From Sedimentisphaerales bacterium (GTDB lineage: Bacteria > Planctomycetota > Phycisphaerae > Sedimentisphaerales > SG8-4), in assembly GCA_016928975.1 (NCBI GenBank), contig JAFGJR010000244.1:1-6267 (forward strand): a stretch of 6,267 bases of DNA. The letters are read 5' to 3'. Shown here one piece after another: positions 1 through 5,106 of the stretch. The notes beneath the pieces were generated by a model. That model was not told where the DNA came from. It made no database searches and was given only the letters and a program-made list of their open reading frames with translations. How positions within the stretch are numbered: the stretch's first letter is position 1; every line of letters begins with the position of its first letter. The position numbers and the translations under genes were made by a program.

Positions 1-668
1 GGATGAATGGGCCGGCAGCGATACTTGCCTTTTGTGACCTCGTACTGCTGTTGCGGCGTCAGTTCCGCCAGGGGCTTGGGATACCACCGGCCATCCTCGC
101 CATAGAAGCTCGCGTACTCGTCGCGGGGCAGGTCCAGGTAAGGAGACTGCCTGTACCGTTTGGGATCGGCGTTGATCTGACTCAAGTAGGCGTACGATCG
201 GTATGGGAATCGCACCGCCCAGGGCAGCTCCGCCGGCCGGCCGAAGCAGCAGCCGTTCAGGAAGCAGCCGATTCGTCCGCACGACAGGCCCACCATGAGC
301 CCCACGGCCATGATATCGAAGTACCGGCGCACCGGGAGCTTGCGATAGTGCAGGTAGAGCAGCAGGAAGATGATGGCCGGGACGGTCCCGCCGAGAAACT
401 CCAGGCCTCCCCGCCATATGGCAAACACGCCGGCCAGATTCTCGCGAAACTCGTCAAAGTAGTGGATCACAAAGAAGGCCCGCGCGCCGACCATGCCGAT
501 GATCAGGCAGTACAGTGCCACATTGGTGATCACTTCCGGGTCGAGAGCGTCGTGGCGACACATCCGTCGCATCACCAGCAGCGCCACAAGGACCCCGACG
601 ACCGCCATCGCGCCGAAGCTCCAGATGGTGATGTGGATGAACGGCACATGCACGAGAGTCGGATGCAT
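1..668 (-). CDS. lgt: Prolipoprotein diacylglyceryl transferase, 3' end cut by window edge
   Basis: Lgt is an inner-membrane enzyme that transfers diacylglycerol from phosphatidylglycerol to the lipobox cysteine of prolipoproteins, the first step of lipoprotein maturation. The minus-strand frame from ATG 668-666 reads 222 residues with no stop. It begins MHPTLVHVPFIHITIWSFG, followed by a first membrane helix (about 17-34). Family landmarks: GMVGAR (58-63), WRGGLEFLGG (85-94), the Lgt signature region GLSCGRIGCFLNGCCFGR (127-144), and RPIHP at the very end, which fits the start of the conserved HPTQLY motif. R132 matches the essential Arg143 of E. coli by motif alignment. Odd points: the GG-x-F-H-GG histidine of E. 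coli is Leu92 here, and about 50 mostly polar residues (162-215) separate the signature from the HP motif. GGAAG about 10 nt upstream of the ATG supports the start. It is divergent from murF. The missing C-terminus should carry the last helices. Confidence 0.93.
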   Translation of the reverse strand, partial: MHPTLVHVPFIHITIWSFGAMAVVGVLVALLVMRRMCRHDALDPEVITNVALYCLIIGMVGARAFFVIHYFDEFRENLAGVFAIWRGGLEFLGGTVPAIIFLLLYLHYRKLPVRRYFDIMAVGLMVGLSCGRIGCFLNGCCFGRPAELPWAVRFPYRSYAYLSQINADPKRYRQSPYLDLPRDEYASFYGEDGRWYPKPLAELTPQQQYEVTKGKYRCRPIH

Positions 669-728
669 CGAATTCACTTCCTACGACGATCATCACCTTT
701 CTGGCCTCGCCCTCGTGGCGAGAGTCTC

Positions 729-757
729 ATTGTAAGTCGCCGGCAATGTGTCGTAAA
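729..757 (-). promoter_or_regulatory. Putative sigma70-type promoter of lgt
   Basis: On the minus strand, TTTACG (757-752) and TACAAT (734-729) are separated by 17 bp. This matches the -35 consensus at 4 of 6 positions and the -10 at 5 of 6. Transcription would begin near 722, giving a leader of about 54 nt to the lgt ATG. Called from consensus only; planctomycete promoters are less well defined than those of E. coli. Confidence 0.45.
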
Positions 758-861
758 TCTCAAAGCATGGGATACAATGGAATGCCGTCGGGGGTACAGA
801 CAAGAAGTCCGAATCCTCCGACATGAAGAACGGTCGCGGCACGGATGACGACGGATCGGCA

Positions 862-889
862 TTGATTTCCGTCCGGGGCCGCATATACT
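862..889 (+). promoter_or_regulatory. Putative sigma70-type promoter of murF-mraY
   Basis: TTGATT (862-867) and TATACT (884-889) lie 16 bp apart, matching the consensus boxes at 4 and 5 of 6 positions. The expected start near 896 leaves a long leader of about 168 nt before the murF ATG. The leader holds an imperfect inverted pair GCGAGC (996-1001) and GCTCGC (1038-1043), ending just before AAGGTG. Its role, if any, is unknown. No terminator or leader peptide stands out. Confidence 0.4.
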
Positions 890-1063
890 CTGTTCAACCG
901 GCTGGATGGTTCCGATCTGTTTTTGCAGTACTGATACGTACTTTGCCGAAGACAGAAGACACGGAAGATAAAGAACCTGTCCAACGGTATTCTGGGCGAG
1001 CGACGAGGCCTGAGGCGACCGGAAACGCCGAAGTGAAGCTCGCAAGGTGTAAGTACGGATACG

Positions 1064-2506
1064 ATGCATCCGATCTCGATAGCGGCACTGGCAAGGATCC
1101 TTGGGGCGGCGGTCACACGGCGGACAGTACCCTCCGACAGCGAACGGGCCGCCCCGTACGTCACCGGTGTCAGCACCGACTCGCGCACGGCGAGCCCGGG
1201 CGACTGCTTCTTTGCCATCCGCGGCGAGCACTTCGACGGTCACGACTACGTCGCGCAGGCCTTCCGCAAAGGCGCCGCCTGTGCCGTCGTGAGCCTGGCT
1301 GTCAGCCGCGAGCCGATCTCCGGACCCGTCTTGAGAGTGCCCGATACGATCCGCGCGCTCGGCGACCTGGCCCGCCAGTACCGGCGGAGCCACCCGTTCA
1401 CCGTGGTCGCCATCACCGGCTCGGTGGGCAAGACCACGACCCGCCAGATCATCCACCACGTTCTGAGCCAACGGTTCCGCACGCACCAGGCGGTCAAGAG
1501 CTTCAACAACAACATCGGACTGCCTCTGACTCTGTTGAGCGCCCAGGCGCAGGAGGAGGTCATCGTCACGGAACTCGGCGCCAACCATCCCGGCGAGATC
1601 GCCTACCTGACCAGGATCGCGCAGCCGAACATCGCGCTGGTAACCAACGTCTATCCCGCCCACCTGGAGGGCTTTGGAAACCTGGCCGCGATCATCCGCG
1701 AGAAGCTCTCCATCGCGGAGGGGCTCACCAGCGACGGCACCCTCATTATCAATGCTGATATCGAGCCTCTTGTCGCGGCCTGTCGAGGCAGCGGCAGATC
1801 GTTCCGCACGTTCGGCAAGTCCGCCGATGCAACCTATAGGGCCGAGAATGTCGCCTTTCAGGCCCTTGATAGCACGTTCACGATCGCTGGCACGCAGGTC
1901 CGCCTGCCACTGCCCGGACCGGGCAACGTCGAGAACGCTCTGGCCGCGTGGGCCGTCTGCGACCAGCTCGGCCTGAGCGCCGAAGCCTTTGCTCAGGCGG
2001 TGGCGACCCTGCAAGGCATCGCCATGCGCGCCGAACCGATGCAGATCGGAACGCTGACCGTGCTGAACGACTGCTACAACGCCAATCCCGCCTCGATGAA
2101 GAACGCGCTGGTCATGTTGCGCAATCTTCGCCCGTCCGCCGAGGCGAACCACAACCGGCGACTGGTCTTCATCTGCGGCGAGATGGCCGAGCTCGGTGAG
2201 CAGACAGCATCCCTGCACGCGGAGCTGGGTTCAGCGGTAGCCGAGGCGGGTGTGGACCTGCTCGTCACCATAGGCGAGCCGCCGCGAGTCACGGCCCGGG
2301 CCGCCCAGGAGGCGACACGACGGCACCTGACGGTCCAGTCCTTCGACGACGTCGCAACCGCCTGCAACCATATGGAGGAGTTCATCCGGCAAGACGACAT
2401 CGTCCTGGTCAAAGGCTCGCGAACGGCCCGACTGGAACGCGTGGTGGAAAGGCTCCCGGAGCTGTTCGCGTCGAGGGCGTGCGACGCCGTGAGAGGGACA
2501 CGATGA
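1064..2506 (+). CDS. murF: UDP-N-acetylmuramoyl-tripeptide--D-alanyl-D-alanine ligase (MurF)
   Basis: MurF is a cytoplasmic ATP-dependent Mur ligase that adds D-Ala-D-Ala to UDP-MurNAc-tripeptide, completing the pentapeptide precursor used by MraY. The 480-residue protein has the three-domain Mur layout. The N-terminal UDP-binding domain carries STDSR (37-41). The central ATPase has the P-loop TGSVGKTTT (118-126), FNNNIGLPLTLL (147-158), Glu170 in a TELGANHPGEI segment, AHLEGFG (199-205) and Lys214 at the usual carbamylated-lysine position. The C-terminal domain starts near GNVENALAAW (287-296) and carries LNDCYNANPASMKNAL (334-349), the GEMAELGE segment (372-379) and VKGSR (449-453). Length is near normal for the family. 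ATG 1064 gives the expected N-terminus, but the only Shine-Dalgarno-like site (AAGGTG, 1044-1049) is 14 nt away. The stop overlaps the mraY start (ATGA, 2503-2506), implying translational coupling. murE, usually directly upstream, is absent. Confidence 0.97.
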   Translation: MHPISIAALARILGAAVTRRTVPSDSERAAPYVTGVSTDSRTASPGDCFFAIRGEHFDGHDYVAQAFRKGAACAVVSLAVSREPISGPVLRVPDTIRALGDLARQYRRSHPFTVVAITGSVGKTTTRQIIHHVLSQRFRTHQAVKSFNNNIGLPLTLLSAQAQEEVIVTELGANHPGEIAYLTRIAQPNIALVTNVYPAHLEGFGNLAAIIREKLSIAEGLTSDGTLIINADIEPLVAACRGSGRSFRTFGKSADATYRAENVAFQALDSTFTIAGTQVRLPLPGPGNVENALAAWAVCDQLGLSAEAFAQAVATLQGIAMRAEPMQIGTLTVLNDCYNANPASMKNALVMLRNLRPSAEANHNRRLVFICGEMAELGEQTASLHAELGSAVAEAGVDLLVTIGEPPRVTARAAQEATRRHLTVQSFDDVATACNHMEEFIRQDDIVLVKGSRTARLERVVERLPELFASRACDAVRGTR

Positions 2507-3642
2507 TCTACGCCCTGCTTCAACATTTCAGCACCTTCTTCGCCGATGCGTTGCACTTCTATGCGTATCAGCACGTCCTGTTCCGCTCAGTCGTGTCGGT
2601 CCTGACAAGCCTGGTCATCGCGCTGCTGATCGGCCCGCGGATCATCCGCTGGCTGATGCGCATGAAGATCGGCGACCGGCCCGAGTTCTACCATGCGGCC
2701 CTCAACGAGCTGACGAAGGAGAAGGCCAACACGCCGACGATGGGCGGCCTGATCATTCTCTCCTCCGCCGTCGCGAGCACTCTGCTCTGGGCCAAGCTCA
2801 GCAATCCGTTCGTCCAGAAGGCCATCTTCGTACTCCTGTGGTTCGGCGTCCTGGGCGGCGTGGACGACTGGCTCAAGCTCACCGCCGCCTCGCGACAGCG
2901 CGGCCGTAGCGGTCTGCTCGCCTGGGAGAAGCTCATCTTCCAGATCGCCGGCGCGGTCCTCATCGCGTCGTTCCTGTTCCTCGATTTCTCCGAAGTCGAG
3001 GACGGCAAGCTGTTCTGGGTGCCCTTCTACAAGAGGGGCCTGCCCCTGGCCAACTGGACGTTCATCCTGATCGCGATCTTCTACATCTCCGCGACCAGCA
3101 ACGCGGTGAACCTCGCCGACGGCATGGACGGCCTGGCCGGCGGGTGCATCGCGATGGTCAGCCTGGTCCTGGTCATCCTGTGCTACGTCGCCTCCGAGCT
3201 GATGTCGCGAACGACCCCGGTGACCTGGGCCAGCTACCTGCTCCTGCCGCACATCCCGCAGGCGGGCGAGCTGAGCATCTTCTATTCCTCCATCCTCGGA
3301 GCAGTCCTGGGCTTTCTGTGGTTCAACTGCTACCCCGCCCAGACGTTCATGGGCGACATCGGCTCGCTTCCGCTGGGCGCCGCGATGGGCTACGGCGCGC
3401 TGGTCACGCGAAACGAAATCCTTCTGCTCATCATCGGCGGCGTCTTCGTCATCGAACTCATGAGCGTCGTCCTCCAGGTCGGCTACTTCAAATACACCGG
3501 CGGCAAGCGCCTCTTCCGCTGCGCCCCGCTCCACCACCACTTCCACCTGGCCGGCTGGAGCGAGCCGCAGGTGGTGGTGCGCTTCTGGCTGCTGGCCGCC
3601 GCCTTCGCCGCCTTAGCCTTAGCCACCATCAAGCTGCGGTAA
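2503..3642 (+). CDS. mraY: Phospho-N-acetylmuramoyl-pentapeptide-transferase (MraY)
   Basis: MraY is a polytopic membrane enzyme that moves phospho-MurNAc-pentapeptide from UDP onto undecaprenyl phosphate, making lipid I. The 379-residue protein has every family hallmark: KANTPTMGG (74-82), the metal/catalytic pair Asp121-Asp122 in GGVDDWLKL (118-126, with Trp where DDY is usual), NAVNLADGMDGLAGG (200-214), FMGDIGSLPLG (282-292, Asp285) and the C-terminal HHHFHLAGWSEPQVVVRFW (344-362). About ten hydrophobic helices alternate with these loops. ATG 2503 is chosen over the in-frame GTG at 2479 because it overlaps the murF stop as ATGA and has GAGAGGGA (2491-2498) at good distance. It is co-transcribed with murF. 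murD, ftsW and murG, which often follow, are not here; the repeat array begins 29 bp after the stop. Confidence 0.98.
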   Translation: MIYALLQHFSTFFADALHFYAYQHVLFRSVVSVLTSLVIALLIGPRIIRWLMRMKIGDRPEFYHAALNELTKEKANTPTMGGLIILSSAVASTLLWAKLSNPFVQKAIFVLLWFGVLGGVDDWLKLTAASRQRGRSGLLAWEKLIFQIAGAVLIASFLFLDFSEVEDGKLFWVPFYKRGLPLANWTFILIAIFYISATSNAVNLADGMDGLAGGCIAMVSLVLVILCYVASELMSRTTPVTWASYLLLPHIPQAGELSIFYSSILGAVLGFLWFNCYPAQTFMGDIGSLPLGAAMGYGALVTRNEILLLIIGGVFVIELMSVVLQVGYFKYTGGKRLFRCAPLHHHFHLAGWSEPQVVVRFWLLAAAFAALALATIKLR

Positions 3643-3651
3643 GCGCCCCCT

Positions 3652-3668
3652 CCCGCTCGCCCGGCGGG
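3652..3668 (+). terminator. Weak hairpin after mraY, possible terminator
   Basis: CCCGC (3652-3656) can pair with GCGGG (3664-3668) around a 7-nt loop, starting 10 bp after the mraY stop. The nearest T-rich stretch (CTTTGTTT) belongs to the first repeat core and begins about 8 nt later, so this is not a canonical intrinsic terminator. It is listed because nothing better ends the murF-mraY transcript. Confidence 0.22.
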
Positions 3669-3714
3669 GAATTGGCTTTGTTTCGCACGCCGGCCCCGCC
3701 CCTCGCTCCCTCGC

Positions 3715-3742
3715 TTGACACTTCAAACTTCAAACTTGACAC
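3715..3742 (+). repeat. Heptamer tract A-B-B-A ahead of core 2
   Basis: Four contiguous heptamers follow the pattern A-B-B-A, where A is TTGACAC and B is TTCAAAC. A TCCCCGA linker then joins exactly to the ATTGG of the core at 3750. The same module recurs ahead of other cores, so it belongs to the repeat unit. Confidence 0.85.
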
Positions 3743-3801
3743 TCCCCGAATTGGCTTTGTTCCGCGCCGCAGGCTGTTCACCAACGTCGGGCGGCTTCCA
3801 C

Positions 3802-3829
3802 TTCAAACCTCAAACATCAAACTTCACAC
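3802..3829 (+). repeat. Diverged heptamer tract ahead of core 3
   Basis: Four heptamers, TTCAAAC, CTCAAAC, ATCAAAC and TTCACAC, run to 3829. Eight bases later the core at 3838 begins. Single-base changes between heptamers point to tandem duplication followed by drift. Confidence 0.8.
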
Positions 3830-3960
3830 TTCCGCCGATTGGCTTTGTTTCGCGCGGCCAGGCTATCGATCACAACTCCTTTTCTGGACACACCTTAGCA
3901 TCCGACCTCCCACAAATTGGCTTTGTTTCGCAGGGACGGTTCCGCGCCTCGCTCATTCAC

Positions 3961-3988
3961 TTGACACTTCAAACTCCAAACTTGACAC
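3961..3988 (+). repeat. Heptamer tract A-B-B'-A ahead of core 5
   Basis: TTGACAC, TTCAAAC, TCCAAAC and TTGACAC repeat the architecture of the tract at 3715-3742 with one substitution, followed by an 8-bp GC-rich linker to the core at 3997. A one-heptamer version (TTGACAC 4108-4114 plus TCTCCGA) precedes the core at 4122. The number of heptamers therefore varies between units. Confidence 0.85.
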
Positions 3989-4296
3989 TCGCCGCGATTG
4001 GCTTTGTTTCACACGGCCAGCCACAACGCTCATAACTGCTTTCCCGAACGTGCTTTGGCGTTCGCCCTCCTGCAAATTGGGTTTGTTTGGCGCACCAGCC
4101 TCCCCGCTTGACACTCTCCGAATTGGCTTTGTTTGCATACGCCCTCATCTTTCAATCCGCAATCCTCAGATTGGCTTTGTTCCGCAGCGCTGGCATCGTG
4201 ACGTCGTGCCACCTGGTTCCTGCAAATTGGCTTTGTTTTTGTACGCGGCGTCCGAGCCCGGCGCGTTCCTGGTGACGCCGCAAGGTGTTTCCTCTT

Positions 4297-4324
4297 GTAG
4301 AGACGCAACATCTTGCGTCTCCAC
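4297..4324. repeat. Palindromic repeat, 9-bp perfect arms
   Basis: GAGACGCAA (4300-4308) and TTGCGTCTC (4313-4321) are perfect inverted arms around a CATC loop. After one mismatch, GT (4297-4298) and AC (4323-4324) extend the dyad. There is no T-tract on either side, so a terminator is unlikely. Its size and symmetry fit a small dispersed palindromic (REP- or MITE-like) element; neither protein nor RNA identity can be claimed. Confidence 0.7.
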
Positions 4325-4350
4325 GCCCATCGACCGGGCCACATGCCGCC

Positions 4351-4366
4351 ATCGGCTCTGTTTGAC
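4351..4366 (+). repeat. Degenerate outlying copy of the array core
   Basis: ATCGGCTCTGTTTGAC matches the core ATTGGCTTTGTTTCGC at 12 of 16 positions and lies 125 bp after the last clear copy, in the same orientation. It is probably a decayed or interrupted end of the array, split off by the palindrome at 4297-4324. Confidence 0.45.
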
Positions 4367-4369
4367 GCG

Positions 4370-4385
4370 CCCGACATAAGTCGGG
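4370..4385. repeat. Short perfect hairpin CCCGAC-ATAA-GTCGGG
   Basis: A 6-bp perfect stem with a 4-nt loop lies 3 bp after the degenerate core copy. No T-tract follows on either strand. It could be a remnant of a dispersed palindromic repeat or a minor RNA structure. Confidence 0.5.
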
Positions 4386-4661
4386 ATCAACCGAATCGAT
4401 CCTCGATATCGGCCCGGAAACATGGATCGAAACGCGATTCGGGGACTCTTGTCGTAGGCGTCTTGTTTCGCATGACCGTCTTTCACCACCGGATGGCATC
4501 CTCCATGGTTCGCTTTTCACTTGTCCATACATGATGCAATGACCATACACCTTGTCAAGCAAAATCCCCTACCATGGAGGTTTTCTCGCGTCACAAGCGA
4601 GGTGTTGTCAAGCGTTGAGGATGAGGGTTCCGGCTCCGTGACGTTCTGACCCTCTCGGCAG

Positions 4662-4698
4662 GAGAAGGCGAAGCCGCTGTGCGGCGGACTTCGATCTC
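4662..4698. other. Compound hairpin, possible structured RNA
   Basis: Nested pairings form one stem: GAGA (4662-4665) with TCTC (4695-4698), CGAA (4669-4672) with TTCG (4690-4693), and GCCGC (4673-4677) with GCGGC (4681-4685) around a TGT loop. Asymmetric bulges separate the segments. No gene adjoins it and no T-tract follows, so its role is open. Confidence 0.4.
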
Positions 4699-4784
4699 TT
4701 CATTCACCCAGCCTCCGAAGCCAGATTCCTCCCGATGGGCCCCGGCCACTTTCACAGGGACGCGGATTCGAGACCGGTACTCGA

Positions 4785-4812
4785 CACGGATTTCACGGAT
4801 TCACACTGATTC
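4785..4812 (+). repeat. Three drifting copies of a CACGGATTC-like unit
   Basis: CACGGATTT (4785-4793) and CACGGATTC (4794-4802) are tandem nonamers, followed by the diverged ACACTGATTC (4803-4812). A related CGCGGATTCG lies at 4761-4770. Short and degenerate; it looks like microsatellite drift. Confidence 0.5.
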
Positions 4813-5046
4813 AATCATCAAGCCAAAGGATTTCCCTCCCTCAGACATCTGTTGCCAATCGTGAATGAGAAATCATGAATCGTAAATCAAACGGTCCCTT
4901 TTCCCTTGCCTGCCCGGCACTCGCGCGTCATAATGCCGTCAGACGAGCACCTCTGATGAAACTGCGAGAAGTCGCCTGACGGACCATATGGGCCGGACAG
5001 ACGTGGTGAGCGGCGAGGTGATTGGCACACTCGCCAAGGTTCGAGA

Positions 5047-5074
5047 TTGAACAAGGAACCAGACAGGATAAAAA
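5047..5074 (+). promoter_or_regulatory. Weak candidate promoter overlapping left inverted repeat
   Basis: TTGAAC (5047-5052) and TAAAAA (5069-5074) are 16 bp apart, each matching consensus at 4 of 6 positions. The -10 would lie inside the left inverted repeat, and the transcript would start near 5080, within the palindrome, leaving about 26 nt before the ATG. It is the best candidate seen, but weak. Confidence 0.22.
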
Positions 5075-5106
5075 TAGGGTGCGTCCCTATTATTCTCATT
5101 ATTCTA
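5071..5106 (+). repeat. Left REP-like element of inverted pair
   Basis: The palindrome AATAGGG-TGCGT-CCCTATT (5073-5091) sits in a 23-bp block (5071-5093) that is repeated exactly, inverted, at 6181-6203. Beyond the palindrome two tandem nonamers, ATTATTCTC (5089-5097) and ATTATTCTA (5098-5106), run up to the A of the acyltransferase ATG. The right element has the same block order. On the minus strand the palindrome is followed by TTTTTAT, so it could end leftward transcripts. Confidence 0.9.

Larger units (their letters stand above)
3671..4241 (+). repeat. Array of nine 16-bp cores, consensus ATTGGCTTTGTTTCGC
   Basis: Near-identical cores start at 3671, 3750, 3838, 3916, 3997, 4076, 4122, 4170 and 4226. 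Variants occur mostly in the last five bases (TTCCGC, TTTCAC, TTTGGC, TTTGCA, TTTTTG), and the 4076 copy has GGGTTT for GGCTTT. All are in the same orientation. Start-to-start distances are 79, 88, 78, 81, 79, 46, 48 and 56 bp, so the array has a long-period left part and a short-period right part. Intervening DNA is partly unique and partly heptamer tract. Core starts fall in all three phases modulo 3, so the in-frame peptides they yield (IGFV, LALF, WLCF on plus; TKPI, NKPN, KQSQ on minus) are by-products and the array is not a coding repeat. Each core has an ATTGG box and no dyad symmetry. Function is unknown. A dispersed planctomycete repeat family is the likeliest identity. Confidence 0.9.
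4386..5070. other. Gene-poor intergenic patchwork
   Basis: No reading frame here has coding character or a recognisable product. Visible items: CCATACA twice at 18-bp period (4525-4531 and 4543-4549), TTGTCAAGC twice (4552-4560 and 4605-4613), a compound hairpin (4662-4698), three drifting copies of a CACGGATTC-like unit (4785-4812), an AT-rich run of ATCGTGAAT-like words (about 4857-4890), an inverted pair CCGTCAG/CTGACGG (4936-4942 and 4976-4982), and GGCGAG/CTCGCC (5012-5017 and 5030-5035). The whole resembles decayed repeat DNA. A small RNA cannot be excluded. Confidence 0.6.

Noticed and set aside
3..848. Plus-strand reading frame at the left edge
   Set aside because: Antisense to lgt, whose minus-strand translation matches the family along its whole visible length.
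674..2218. Long minus-strand reading frame opposite murF
   Set aside because: It is antisense to a complete murF with all motifs. Open frames on the opposite strand are expected in GC-rich genes, and the translation resembles no family.
2587..3546. Minus-strand reading frame opposite mraY
   Set aside because: Highly charged shadow of a hydrophobic membrane protein. mraY is complete and certain on the plus strand.
3715..3742. TTGACA boxes in the heptamer tracts as promoters
   Set aside because: No acceptable -10 box lies 16-18 bp downstream (GACACT at the position after 3720), and the boxes are explained by the heptamer TTGACAC.
3671..4241. CRISPR array
   Set aside because: The repeats are only 16 bp and imperfect, spacing varies from 46 to 88 bp, inter-repeat DNA contains shared heptamers, and no cas gene is nearby.
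3953..4377. Minus-strand small proteins with TKPI, NKPN and KQSQ motifs
   Set aside because: These peptides are the repeat core read in different phases. A real repeat protein would keep one phase.
3144..4379. Long plus-strand reading frame running from inside mraY through the repeat array
   Set aside because: Its first half is the out-of-frame shadow of mraY and the rest is repeat DNA whose cores fall in all three phases. Composition is not protein-like and no family is recognisable.
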